Origin: Bifidobacterium animalis subsp. animalis ATCC 25527
GTDB taxonomy: Bacteria; Actinomycetota; Actinomycetes; Actinomycetales; Bifidobacteriaceae
DNA length: 64,000 nt
Direction of reading: 5' to 3'
Assembly: GCF_000260715.1 (NCBI RefSeq)
Contig: NC_017834.1
Span: 1,178,001 to 1,242,000, forward strand
The position numbers and the translations under genes were made by a program. This document shows, one piece after another, positions 1-8,912 of this stretch (positions within the stretch are counted from its first letter, which is position 1; every line of letters starts with the position of its first letter). A model generated the notes under the pieces. It had not been told where the DNA came from. It made no database searches and saw nothing but the letters and a program-made list of their open reading frames with translations.

Positions 1-955
1 CCGCGTTCTGCTCATTGACTGCCAGGGCGAACAAATCAACCCAGGCCTCGTTCGACGACTCGAGCTCCCGCACGCTGTCGGCCGCCGGCTGATTGAGCAG
101 GTCTCCGCTGCCCGCAAGCCGGTCATACATGGCGGGTGCGCGCCGCGGCACATTGAGCCCACCCGGCAGCACCGCTTGCCGGCTGGTGCATCCTTCATGG
201 ATGCAGTCGCACATCGTGCGGAACACCGTTTCGATATGCCGGTCGATCTGTTCGGCAGGTCGTATGGCAGTCTCATTCGCCCAGACGACCTCGTCTATGC
301 CTAAACCGGTACGTACGCATATGTCGATGAGCTCGGACGCCGTGGAGAATGGGTAGGGCAGCCCGGCCATGCTGTCACCTTCCACCGACAACGCAGTCTG
401 CTCGCTCATCTGCTCCTCGGAATCACGCTGCACAGCTGGGGGGATTTCCGCGTGAATCGGCACAAGCGGATCCGTGGCCAAACCACGTTGGATGAATCCA
501 CCGCCGATCGAATACCACACCTGTTCGAGCAGTTGCTCACCGTGCTCGTCATATGCCGTGAACCGCATGCCATTCGGATGCGCGGCGAAACGTCGCCAGT
601 GGTCGAACTCGACATCGCGTCCATATTCGAATGCGATCTCGTGTTCGCCGTTCAGATTCAACGTGCCACGCTCATCATAGATCTCATGGATGCGCGCGAG
701 ATAATCCGTATCCACCGTCTTCGGCTCGTTGTTTTCCAACCCGACCACGGCGGCACGGTCAGTGCCATGCCCGAGTCCGGTCAATGCCAGCGACCCATAG
801 AGCGTGACATGCACACGGGTCACACGGGCAAGCAGATGCCCGTCTGCGAGCGCCTTCGAGAAACGCTGTGCGGCGAGCATGGGGCCCACGGTATGCGATG
901 AGCTTGGGCCCACACCAACGGAGAACATATCGAGCACACTGAACACACACGGCAT
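1..955 (-). CDS. sdaA: L-serine ammonia-lyase (L-serine dehydratase), single-chain, 3' truncated by window edge
   Basis: This enzyme deaminates L-serine to pyruvate and ammonia with a 4Fe-4S cluster. Reading the minus strand from the ATG at 955 gives an open frame to the window edge, about 318 residues. It begins with VFSVLDMFSVG and the family signature GPSSSHTVGP (residues 16-25), followed by LYGSLALTGLGHGTD, typical of the N-terminal beta domain. The second half, with the catalytic SxxxG region and the cluster cysteines, lies outside the window, so its integrity cannot be judged. No clear Shine-Dalgarno precedes ATG 955, and a start a few codons away is possible. The family is clear; only the start and the missing C-terminus are uncertain. 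Confidence 0.9.
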   Translation of the reverse strand, partial: MPCVFSVLDMFSVGVGPSSSHTVGPMLAAQRFSKALADGHLLARVTRVHVTLYGSLALTGLGHGTDRAAVVGLENNEPKTVDTDYLARIHEIYDERGTLNLNGEHEIAFEYGRDVEFDHWRRFAAHPNGMRFTAYDEHGEQLLEQVWYSIGGGFIQRGLATDPLVPIHAEIPPAVQRDSEEQMSEQTALSVEGDSMAGLPYPFSTASELIDICVRTGLGIDEVVWANETAIRPAEQIDRHIETVFRTMCDCIHEGCTSRQAVLPGGLNVPRRAPAMYDRLAGSGDLLNQPAADSVRELESSNEAWVDLFALAVNEQNA

Positions 956-995
956 TGTACACGCGTCTGCGAGCGACAAGCCGGTTCGGAGGGGA

Positions 996-1616
996 TCAGG
1001 CATGCACGGACTGGTACATCGCCGCGAATAGGAAGCCTCCAGCGATGGCGAGCAATACGGTGATCACACCGATGGCGATCATCACCTTCGTGTATTTGGC
1101 GAGGCGCTCACCCAGCGTGGATGCGAAGAAGAACGAGGCAAACCCGAGAATCGCGCCATTGACACCGGCGACTATGGTGTCATGGTGCGACACGGTTTGG
1201 CCGAGCACCGGCCCCGCGATCATGTTCATGAATCCGAGCACGACCCAAATGGTCCACACGGCGAAGCCGACGGCACCGATAAGCGAATAGACGACCGGCT
1301 GCAGTTTGCGCTTCATGCGGTAGGCGAACGATTCGGCGCACCACAGCAGCGCGAAGCCCACGACATATGCGAACGCGACGGCGAGCAACATGGCCACAAG
1401 CACCCATGAACCAATCGGGAACAGACCGGGTGTGAATGAAAGGTAGATCGGTGAGCATACGAGTTCGCACACACATAGCGTGGCCGCGATGATGATGGCC
1501 TGCACGAGCATGACCGGCATGCCACTCTCCCCGTGCACTTGGACGGAGCTACCCGCAGGAGTGACTGTGGACTCGTGCGTATTCGATGCCTTGACTGCGG
1601 TTCCCTTGGATGCCAT
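996..1616 (-). CDS. Putative five-helix membrane protein of unknown function
   Basis: I do not recognise the family. The 206-residue product has a polar N-terminus of about 30 residues and then five hydrophobic segments, around residues 32-56, 62-88, 107-134, 145-165 and 172-194. The basic loop YRMKRKLQP after the second helix suggests a cytoplasmic side there. The chosen ATG at 1616 follows GGGAGGAAC, though the spacing is short. An upstream in-frame ATG at 1649 would add 11 residues but has no visible ribosome site. The gene lies 40 bases upstream of sdaA on the same strand, so the two may be co-transcribed. No catalytic or transport motif is visible. Confidence 0.7.
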   Translation of the reverse strand: MASKGTAVKASNTHESTVTPAGSSVQVHGESGMPVMLVQAIIIAATLCVCELVCSPIYLSFTPGLFPIGSWVLVAMLLAVAFAYVVGFALLWCAESFAYRMKRKLQPVVYSLIGAVGFAVWTIWVVLGFMNMIAGPVLGQTVSHHDTIVAGVNGAILGFASFFFASTLGERLAKYTKVMIAIGVITVLLAIAGGFLFAAMYQSVHA

Positions 1617-1758
1617 GTTCCTCCCATGCCCTGGAGCGTGATCTGTCATATGAGTGTAGGGAACAGATGTATCAGGCAGTTTTCGAACATGCGAAGAACC
1701 GCAAGGTTCTCACAGTACGGACATATGGCCGTACCGCATGCCGTGCCCGGTGAGGAGG

Positions 1759-1837
1759 TGCCCCTGGCGGGACTCGAACCCGCAAGCCGAAGCGACCGAT
1801 TTTAAGTCGGCTGCGTATACCATTTCGCCACAGGGGC
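1759..1837 (-). tRNA. tRNA-Leu (anticodon UAA)
   Basis: On the minus strand a cloverleaf can be drawn. The acceptor GCCCCTG pairs with CAGGGGC. There is a D-arm with GGTATACGC, an anticodon stem GCCGA/TCGGT around the loop CTTAAAA (anticodon TAA), an 11-base variable region, and the T-arm GCGGG-TTCGAGT-CCCGC with a discriminator A. No CCA is encoded. The variable arm is short for a class II tRNA, but the anticodon decides leucine. Confidence 0.95.
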
Positions 1838-1920
1838 TTCGGGACGCACACGCCCCAAAACAGACATTATGTCACACTCACCTGATTTACGTCGATCACG
1901 GGAGTGCGCCATATCGGCGT

Positions 1921-2943
1921 TCAGTGTTCTGTAGGGCGCTCGTTGCAGGTCTCAAGCGTCCTGCGCCCCAGATCGATGATGAGCCCGTCAAGCAAGCCGT
2001 GCTCGCTGGCCACGTAGGAATCGATGTGCTGGCCGTGGTCGAGCAATGCAGCCTCGGCCACGCGGGCAAGCACACGGTTCCACACCAGCGCGCCGCCGCC
2101 GACAACGTCGATGCGTCCGGGATGGATGGTCTTATGGGTGGCACGTTCCGCACGGGTCATATTGAGGAACCGGTCATCGACGGCGAATGCGGTTTCGAAG
2201 TCCATGCGCACACCGTCCACAGCCGCATGATTGTATTCGGTCAGTCCCATGGCAAGCGCCGTCATTGTGGTCACGGTGCCGGAGACGCCGACTATCGTAT
2301 GCGTCCTGCCGGCGGGCACATACCGGAATGCCTCGGTGATATGCCTGTCGATGTCACGGACGGCCTCGTCGATCTCCTGCTCGGTCGGCGGGTCGTGATG
2401 AAGATGGCGCTCGGTCATACGCACCGAGCCGATGTTCATCGAGAATGCCGCCTGCACCTTCGTGGCTGGAAGCGTATCGCCATCGCCGCCAAGCACCAGC
2501 TCACACGAACCGCCACCCAGATCGACCACCAGATATGGAGCCTCGACGTCGGACAGTGATGAGATGGCACTGCTGGCTGCCAGAAAACTCAGATCCGCCT
2601 CCTCGGTGCCCGAGATCACCTCGGGGCGGACTCCCAGAATGGATTCCACCGTGTTCTCGAATTCCTCGCGATTGTCGGCATCGCGTGTGGCGGAAGTGGC
2701 CACGAAGCGAATGGCGTCCACCGCATGCTCATCGAGAACGTTCTTGAATTCGCGAACGGCGGCATAGGTGCGTTCCAAAGCCTCATCGGAGAAGCGGTGA
2801 GTCTCGTCGACCCCCTGCCCCAAGCGCACCACGCGCAACATTCGCGGCACGACGTCAGTGACCCCATGCTCGTCGACCCGCGCGATTTTGAGTCTAATCG
2901 AATTGGTTCCGCAATCGATTCCGGCCACTGTCACTGCAGTCAT
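1921..2943 (-). CDS. ppx: Ppx/GppA family exopolyphosphatase
   Basis: Ppx/GppA proteins hydrolyse terminal phosphate from polyphosphate and/or pppGpp. The 340-residue product has the ASKHA fold motifs: the first phosphate loop AGIDCGTNSIRLKIA near residues 7-21 and the second loop VVDLGGGSCELVLGG near 145. It has the short two-domain length usual in actinobacteria, without the C-terminal HD domain of the long E. coli form. Which substrate it prefers cannot be told from sequence. It is followed downstream by the tRNA-Leu and preceded by the DUF501 gene 40 bases away on the same strand, so co-transcription with DUF501, ftsB-like and eno is plausible, as in many actinobacteria. Confidence 0.9.
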   Translation of the reverse strand: MTAVTVAGIDCGTNSIRLKIARVDEHGVTDVVPRMLRVVRLGQGVDETHRFSDEALERTYAAVREFKNVLDEHAVDAIRFVATSATRDADNREEFENTVESILGVRPEVISGTEEADLSFLAASSAISSLSDVEAPYLVVDLGGGSCELVLGGDGDTLPATKVQAAFSMNIGSVRMTERHLHHDPPTEQEIDEAVRDIDRHITEAFRYVPAGRTHTIVGVSGTVTTMTALAMGLTEYNHAAVDGVRMDFETAFAVDDRFLNMTRAERATHKTIHPGRIDVVGGGALVWNRVLARVAEAALLDHGQHIDSYVASEHGLLDGLIIDLGRRTLETCNERPTEH

Positions 2944-2982
2944 CTCTACCTCCCTCTCGAGTCACGCATACGGCCGATGCCG

Positions 2983-3591
2983 TCAGCGTGCCTCCCGTCC
3001 GTCGGGTTGCGCCGGCGCACATCGGCATACCGTCGGATCGAACTCATCGCGCATGCGTTCCAATGCCATGTCGCCGATCGGGTTGACGCCGGGGCCCATG
3101 ACCAGCGACTGCGCCACCAAGGCATGCAAACACTTCACACGCACCGGCATGCCGCCGGCGCTTATACCTTCGATGTGCTCCTCGCTCTCATTCAGCCGTT
3201 CGGCAAGACCGTGGCGAAACGTCAGGTACGCGGCATGCGCCCTCTCGTATTGAGCACGTAGACCGGCATCGTCGGCCAGCATTTCGTTGTATTGTCTCAT
3301 GAGTCCATCGGCTTCCAGATGCGATGCGGCCTTCACCGCCTCCGGACTGGTCAGGTACATGGTCGTGGGGAATGGAATGCCACCGGGCAATACAGGCCCG
3401 GTGATCACCACCAGCGGGGTGCCGTCCACGGCGCAACGCGCTCCGACAGCCACCATGCCGCGCGGATACCTGCCCAGCTGGGTCTCGACGATGGCGATGT
3501 CATTCTGCGTCGCCGGGTGCTCCATGACCCGCTGCAACGTCTCTGCGGCCAACGTCTCTATGCTGTTGGCGTTCCGGCTTTCTATGCTCAT
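2983..3591 (-). CDS. DUF501 family protein
   Basis: The 202-residue product matches the DUF501 family of actinobacteria, which usually lies between an FtsB-like gene and a Ppx/GppA gene, as here. Visible landmarks are VETQLGRYPRGMVAVGARC near residue 37, the proline-rich LPGGIPFPTTMYLT, and a conserved tail with VKCLHALVAQSL and GVNPIGD. Biochemical function is unknown. Cysteines and histidines in the C-terminal half (KCLHAL, VCRCAP) might bind a metal, but this is inference. It shares strand and close spacing with its neighbours. Confidence 0.88.
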   Translation of the reverse strand: MSIESRNANSIETLAAETLQRVMEHPATQNDIAIVETQLGRYPRGMVAVGARCAVDGTPLVVITGPVLPGGIPFPTTMYLTSPEAVKAASHLEADGLMRQYNEMLADDAGLRAQYERAHAAYLTFRHGLAERLNESEEHIEGISAGGMPVRVKCLHALVAQSLVMGPGVNPIGDMALERMRDEFDPTVCRCAPAQPDGREAR

Positions 3592-3662
3592 GCTTCCTTC
3601 CGATCTTGGTCAGGGAATCGAACGGGCCATCGCCCGCATGGTGTGTGGGTATGTCGAATGCG

Positions 3663-4235
3663 CTACTGCCCTGCCGAACCGCCATCCTGCGGGGCATCGG
3701 TGCCGGTGGTGGCATTGGGAGCATCCTGTTGTCGCGATTCGGCGGTGTTGCCGTTATTGGTGGCATCGGGTTTTCTGGCATCCGATTCCTTGAACGAATA
3801 GGCGAGCTCACTGTACCAGGGCAGGTTCGATTGGCCAGTTTCCGTGTTCGCATTGGCATCGGACTTCGGCTGTTCGCCGGTCACCGCCTCGGGATGCTCC
3901 ACCTTGATGGCCTGCTCTCCCGGGAACACATACCCGAGCCGTTCCCTGGCCTGGGCGGTTACGTATGCAGGGTCGTCCCAGCGGGCGATGTCGTTTTCGA
4001 GATCCTTCTTCTGTGCGGCGAGCACGGACTCCTGCTTCTTGAGCGAGTTCAGCTCGCTCAGATTGATCGCATACGTGTGGAATGCGGAGATGATCTGGAT
4101 GGAGCCCACCGCGATGACGAACAGTGCGATGAAGAATGCGATGGGGCCGGTGTTCGCTCCCCTTGTGCGCGTTCGCTCCTTCTTGGACGAGGAGGGCGCA
4201 GACTGTGGTTTCGAAACATGTGGCCGCTTGCTCAT
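3663..4235 (-). CDS. FtsB/DivIC-like septum formation initiator
   Basis: This is a small bitopic cell-division protein, expected to join FtsQ/FtsL at the divisome. The 190-residue product has a basic N-terminal cytoplasmic tail, one membrane helix around residues 31-50 (PIAFFIALFVIAVGSIQIIS), and then a coiled coil (LSELNSLKKQESVLAAQKKDLENDIARWDD). The characteristic DPAYVTAQARERLGYVFPGE follows near 87-106. The tail beyond 115 is low-complexity (Asn, Thr, Gln, Asp) and probably disordered. It lies just downstream of enolase, separated by an intrinsic terminator, the usual actinobacterial order eno-ftsB-DUF501-ppx. Confidence 0.9.
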   Translation of the reverse strand: MSKRPHVSKPQSAPSSSKKERTRTRGANTGPIAFFIALFVIAVGSIQIISAFHTYAINLSELNSLKKQESVLAAQKKDLENDIARWDDPAYVTAQARERLGYVFPGEQAIKVEHPEAVTGEQPKSDANANTETGQSNLPWYSELAYSFKESDARKPDATNNGNTAESRQQDAPNATTGTDAPQDGGSAGQ

Positions 4236-4244
4236 AGGAACGAA

Positions 4245-4277
4245 AATACCCGCCGCATTCGACGTGCGGCGGGTATT
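4245..4277 (-). terminator. Intrinsic terminator downstream of enolase
   Basis: A perfect 13-bp stem AATACCCGCCGCA/TGCGGCGGGTATT with a 7-base loop is followed on the minus strand by TTTTC. It lies between the enolase stop and the ftsB-like start, so it probably limits read-through from the highly expressed eno gene into the cell-division gene. Confidence 0.85.
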
Positions 4278-4333
4278 AGCGAACCAAGGTCCCTAAGGAC
4301 GGGTCACCCGGTCAAACCAGAATGCGTTTCGAA

Positions 4334-5635
<1,302 letters not shown>

Positions 5636-5713
5636 TTAATGTGCATAGGTTGTGATGACAGTTTCCAGCGTAATGAGATTGTTGGACGATTGACGGGGGC
5701 GGATCAGGAAAAA

Positions 5714-5729
5714 TGTGAGCGCTCTCACG
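5714..5729. promoter_or_regulatory. Possible LacI-family operator between eno and the thiamine-precursor transporter
   Basis: TGTGAGCGCTCTCACG contains the self-complementary GAGCGCTC with a central CG and flanking GTG/CAC. This resembles binding sites of LacI-type regulators, which in bifidobacteria control central carbon genes. It lies 88 bases upstream of eno and upstream of the TPP riboswitch on the other strand. The assignment is from pattern only. Confidence 0.4.
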
Positions 5730-5783
5730 ATTCCTCCCGACTACGACACGCGTATTGTCCGAGCCTTCCGACAACGTGAACAG

Positions 5784-5903
5784 CGACACGGGGTGCCCGG
5801 GCCAAGACCTTCAAACATGCTGGAAGCGACGCCAAAGCGGGTCGGCTGGGCTGAGATCACACTCGTTGAACCTGACATAGACAATGCTATCGAAGGGAAT
5901 GTC
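5784..5903 (+). promoter_or_regulatory. TPP (THI-box) riboswitch
   Basis: The leader has the conserved TPP aptamer elements in order: CGGGGTGCC at 5788-5796, CTGAGA at 5851-5856, TGAACCTGA at 5867-5875 and CGAAGGGA at 5891-5898. P1 can be drawn between GACA at 5784-5787 and TGTC at 5900-5903. The 3' strand of P1 ends directly at the ATG (5904), and AAGGGA, part of the conserved aptamer, sits at Shine-Dalgarno distance. This suggests that bound TPP blocks translation initiation directly. P3 carries a longer variable insertion than in the E. coli thiM aptamer. It predicts that the downstream transporter belongs to thiamine metabolism. Confidence 0.93.
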
Positions 5904-6812
5904 ATGACCCAGTCTGTAACGAACGAGTCCGGGAACCCTTACCGGGATGCCAGTTCGATGGGCACGACCGGTGCACCGGCACCCTCCGCCGCATACGCCG
6001 TGCCCGCAGCCGAACATACCAAGACCGCGAGCCGGATCGGCACGCGATTCATTCCGTGGCATCATGGCCGCGTACCCCGCTTCTGCACGCTGTGGGCTTC
6101 CACGGTGCTCATCGTGCTCACGTGGGCCTTGGCCACCAGAGGCCCCGCGCACAACCGTTCACTGCCCTCCCCCGGCGAAGTATGGCAGGCGCTCGTTGCA
6201 TTGCACAGCGAGGGGCTGTTGCTGCCATCCATAGGCATCAGCCTCTACAGAGTGTCTCTCGGCGTGGCCCTGGGTGTCGTGACGGCCGTGCCAGCCGGCA
6301 TCATCGCCGGGTCAAGCACCATTGGCCATGCAATCATGGACAAGCCCATACACATGCTCAGGGCCGTGCCGTTCCCGGCGCTCTCCCCACTGCTCATCGT
6401 GCTGTTGGGCATCGGGGAGGCGATGAAGGTGGCATTGATCGCCATCGGCGCGTTTGCGCTGATCTATGTGAATGTGCGCGACGGCGTGCGCGGCATCGAT
6501 CCGAAACTGCTCGAATTGGCGCAGGCATACCACCTGCCCAAACGCACCGTGTTCGCGAAGATCCTGCTGCGGGGCACGCTCCCGCGCTTCATAACGGGGC
6601 TGAGGTTCGCACTCACCGTGTCTTGGATCGCATTGGTGACCTGCGAGACGGTGAATTCCTCGGCAGGCATCGGCTACGTTCTCTCGCGTTCCCAACAGTT
6701 CTACCGGACCGACCAGATGGTGCTGTGCATTGTACTCTATGCATTCCTGGGGCTGTTCAGCGAATGGCTGGTGGGTGCATTGGAACGGCTCGTCGTTCCA
6801 TGCGCACACTGA
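5904..6812 (+). CDS. thiX: ABC transporter permease, probable thiamine pyrimidine (HMP) precursor importer
   Basis: This is a permease of the SsuC/TauC/ThiX family. The 302-residue product has a disordered N-terminus of about 50 residues and about six membrane helices. The EAA-like coupling loop is near LLELAQAYHLPKRTVFAKILLRGTLPRFITGLR. The start at 5904 is set by the riboswitch, whose AGGGA gives the ribosome site. An upstream in-frame start would run through the aptamer and is rejected. It is followed by a matching binding protein and ATPase. The thiamine link comes from the TPP riboswitch and the NMT1-like binding protein. The exact ligand (HMP, formylaminopyrimidine or thiamine) is inferred. 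Confidence 0.88.
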   Translation: MTQSVTNESGNPYRDASSMGTTGAPAPSAAYAVPAAEHTKTASRIGTRFIPWHHGRVPRFCTLWASTVLIVLTWALATRGPAHNRSLPSPGEVWQALVALHSEGLLLPSIGISLYRVSLGVALGVVTAVPAGIIAGSSTIGHAIMDKPIHMLRAVPFPALSPLLIVLLGIGEAMKVALIAIGAFALIYVNVRDGVRGIDPKLLELAQAYHLPKRTVFAKILLRGTLPRFITGLRFALTVSWIALVTCETVNSSAGIGYVLSRSQQFYRTDQMVLCIVLYAFLGLFSEWLVGALERLVVPCAH

Positions 6813-6904
6813 TGCGCCATATAGCGCCAATCAGGTTCACCTCTGCAATGACCAATCCCATGAGACATATGGGTATGCCCATATGCACCCGAACAAGGAG
6901 AATC

Positions 6905-7870
6905 ATGTCACGATCTACCATGCTCAGATTCACGCCCGCCGCATGCGCAGCGTTGCTTGCACTGTCATGCTCGGCCTGCGGCGAACCGAATGCCGCGGAT
7001 TCCTCTACGACCATGCGCGTGGCCTATCTGTCGACTGCGAATTACCTGACCACCGTACGCGGAGAAGACTTTCTTGACGAAACGATGCAGCACACCAACG
7101 TCAAATTCACCGGCCCATACAACCCAACGGATGCTTACTCCGCAGTGTTGTCGGGCAATGCCGATGCCACGAGTACCGGCACCGGCTCGTACATCAACTT
7201 CGTGGCGCAAGGTCAACCGTGGGTGGCCTTCGCAATCGAGTATTACACCGGTGATTCGCAAGGAATCGTGGCCTCGCCGAAATCTGGGGTGAACTCACTT
7301 GAAGACCTCTACGGCAGGAACGTTGCGATCATAAAGCGCGGCGGCACCGGCGATTACGTGTTGCACAAGGCATTCGAGCATGCCGGACTCGATGTAGACA
7401 GGGTGAACATCGTGGAGATGAGCCCCTCCAATTTCCAGGCGGCTTTCACTTCGGGACAGATCGACGCATTGAGTTCCTTCGACCAGAATCTGGCCGCCGC
7501 AATGGCGACCCCGAGCGCGAAACTGCTCGTGAATGCAACGGAATACGGGAATAAGAATGTCTCGATTCATCTGGTGTCGAAGGATTTTGCCACCAAACAC
7601 CCCGAAGCGGTGAAAGCGATGTATCGGGCGCTCGTCAGGGAATCCGACGCGGCGCAGGCCACGCCGTCGATCATCACCGACGCATACCGGGAATTCGGCG
7701 CATCCGATGACGTGACCGAACAGATCGCAAAGTTCAATGTGCCGGTGATCAAGCCGATTGACGCAGAGGGATTGAAGATGTTGGAGTCCCAGGCGCAGGA
7801 GTATGTCGATTTCGGATTCATTGACGCAATGCCGGACTTGCAGGCGGCGTCGATGGATTGCTCGGCCTGA
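6905..7870 (+). CDS. thiY: NMT1/THI5-like substrate-binding lipoprotein of the thiamine-precursor ABC importer
   Basis: This is the extracytoplasmic binding component. The 321-residue product begins with a signal peptide of about 25 residues (LRFTPAACAALLALSCSAC) with two candidate lipobox cysteines, at positions 21 and 24. A periplasmic-binding fold of the NMT1/THI5-like class follows: MRVAYLSTANYL, GNADATSTGTGSYINF, GRNVAIIKRGGTGDYV and FTSGQIDALSSFDQN. The ATG at 6905 follows AAGGAGAA. The gene starts 92 bases after the permease. The gap downstream holds a long hairpin repeat, which separates it from the ATPase gene and may set different transcript levels. Confidence 0.87.
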   Translation: MSRSTMLRFTPAACAALLALSCSACGEPNAADSSTTMRVAYLSTANYLTTVRGEDFLDETMQHTNVKFTGPYNPTDAYSAVLSGNADATSTGTGSYINFVAQGQPWVAFAIEYYTGDSQGIVASPKSGVNSLEDLYGRNVAIIKRGGTGDYVLHKAFEHAGLDVDRVNIVEMSPSNFQAAFTSGQIDALSSFDQNLAAAMATPSAKLLVNATEYGNKNVSIHLVSKDFATKHPEAVKAMYRALVRESDAAQATPSIITDAYREFGASDDVTEQIAKFNVPVIKPIDAEGLKMLESQAQEYVDFGFIDAMPDLQAASMDCSA

Positions 7871-7879
7871 TTGCCTCAT

Positions 7880-8003
7880 CGGAGGCTGCGGGGAGCCGGC
7901 CGGGGAAGCCTTGCTCCGTCGAGATGTCTGCATGACGCGGCTCCGCTGTGTCGGCAGCACGCTCCTCAGCAAGGCTTCCCCAGCCGGCTCCCTGCAGCCT
8001 CCG
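7880..8003 (+). repeat. Long-hairpin repeat, copy A (variable arms, conserved core)
   Basis: The outer arms 7880-7915 and 7968-8003 are 36 bases each and match at 34 positions as an inverted repeat. The 52-base core 7916-7967 carries the family elements CGTCGAGATGTCTGC and GCACGCTCCTC. They surround an inner stem GACGCGGC/GCTGTGTC that closes with two G-U pairs on the plus strand. Its core is the same length as copy B and matches it at 44 of 52 positions, while the outer arms are unrelated. It lies inside the operon between the binding protein and the ATPase, in the sense orientation. No U-tract follows. Confidence 0.9.
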
Positions 8004-8042
8004 GCATATGCAGGTTGTTTGAATTGGAAAGGGAGTGTTTCC

Positions 8043-8741
8043 ATGGCACCAGTTGTGAACATGGACTCGGCGTCCAAGAGGTTCGACGGGCACCCCGTGC
8101 TTCGCAATGTGACCCTCACGATTCGCCAAGGCGAATTCGTGTCGCTCATCGGGCGCTCGGGATGCGGCAAATCAACGTTGTTGCGCATGATCGCCGGGCT
8201 GGTTCCGCCGGATTCGGGGCGCATCGATGTTTCCGGCGAGTACGCCTTCGGCTTTCAGGATGCCCGTCTCGTGCCCTGGCTCAAGGTATGGGACAACATC
8301 ACATTGGGGATTGACGCCAGGCGCAAGGTCCGCAAGGAGGCGGCCATGCTCGCGTTGCGGCACGTGCAGTTGCCGGACATGGCCGATGTGCTGCCCCACA
8401 CGCTTTCCGGCGGTCAGATGCAACGGATCTCGCTCGCCCGCGCATTGGTTCGTCAGCCGAACCTGCTGCTACTCGATGAGCCATTCGGGGCCTTGGATGC
8501 CCTCACCCGTTGGGACATGCAGGATTTGCTGCTCAGATTGCGGAACGAACACGGGTTCGCCACCATCATGGTCACGCACGACATCGGCGAGGCCCTGCGT
8601 CTGTCGGATCGTGTGCTCGTGCTGCGAAACGGCACAATCCGCGAGGAACTCCGTATCGATCGCACCGAAGTGGACGCAAACAACCGGCCTTCTGGTTTCG
8701 CCGCATTAGAACGTCGGCTGCGCGGCGCGCTTCACGAATAA
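8043..8741 (+). CDS. thiZ: ABC transporter ATP-binding protein, probable thiamine-precursor importer
   Basis: This is the cytoplasmic ATPase of the importer. The 232-residue product has Walker A GRSGCGKST near residue 38, the Q-loop in AFGFQDARLVPWLKV, the signature LSGGQMQRISLARAL, Walker B LLLLDEPFGALD and the switch His in TMIMVTHDIGEAL. It belongs to the SsuB/TauB/ThiZ group. The chosen ATG at 8043 follows AAAGGGAG. The longer frame starting upstream would translate hairpin copy A and is rejected. It completes the permease, binding protein and ATPase set. Confidence 0.9.
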   Translation: MAPVVNMDSASKRFDGHPVLRNVTLTIRQGEFVSLIGRSGCGKSTLLRMIAGLVPPDSGRIDVSGEYAFGFQDARLVPWLKVWDNITLGIDARRKVRKEAAMLALRHVQLPDMADVLPHTLSGGQMQRISLARALVRQPNLLLLDEPFGALDALTRWDMQDLLLRLRNEHGFATIMVTHDIGEALRLSDRVLVLRNGTIREELRIDRTEVDANNRPSGFAALERRLRGALHE

Positions 8742-8777
8742 CACCGCCTGTGCGTTCGCGTGCCTGAGGAGAGATTC

Positions 8778-8907
8778 GATGGGTTTGGATGGGTGGGGCC
8801 TGAGCGGGGCGCCGTTTCGTCGAGGTGCCTGCATGGCGCGGCTTCGCTACGCCGGCAGCACGCTCCTCAACGGTGCCCCGCTCAGGCCCCACCCTTCCAA
8901 ACCCATC
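8778..8907 (+). repeat. Long-hairpin repeat, copy B
   Basis: The arms 8778-8816 and 8869-8907 are 39 bases each, an inverted repeat with two mismatches. The 52-base core 8817-8868 reads TCGTCGAGGTGCCTGC at its left and AGCACGCTCCTC at its right, with inner stem GGCGCGGC/GCTACGCC. Compared with copy A, the inner stem changes GAC/GTC to GGC/GCC, a pairing-preserving change. It lies directly after the ATPase gene and 6 bases before the mfd stop codon, filling the convergent gap. No U-tract follows. Confidence 0.9.
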
Positions 8908-8912
8908 CGCCG

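Noticed and set aside
1..952. Short plus- and minus-strand frames at the left edge
   Set aside because: The minus frame reading from ATG 955 through the edge is a clear serine dehydratase; the short frames are its shadows.
6056..6904. The 283-codon upstream extension in frame with the binding protein gene
   Set aside because: It overlaps the permease gene in another frame; the lipoprotein signal and AAGGAGAA ribosome site fix the start at 6905.
7295..8224. A 309-codon minus-strand frame across thiY and hairpin copy A
   Set aside because: It is antisense to motif-supported genes and runs through the inverted repeat; both arms of the hairpin appear in its translation as the same short peptide.
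7880..8907. Hairpin copies A and B as ordinary intrinsic terminators
   Set aside because: No T-run follows the right arm on the plus strand, the 52-base middle is too large and conserved, and copy A lies within an operon.
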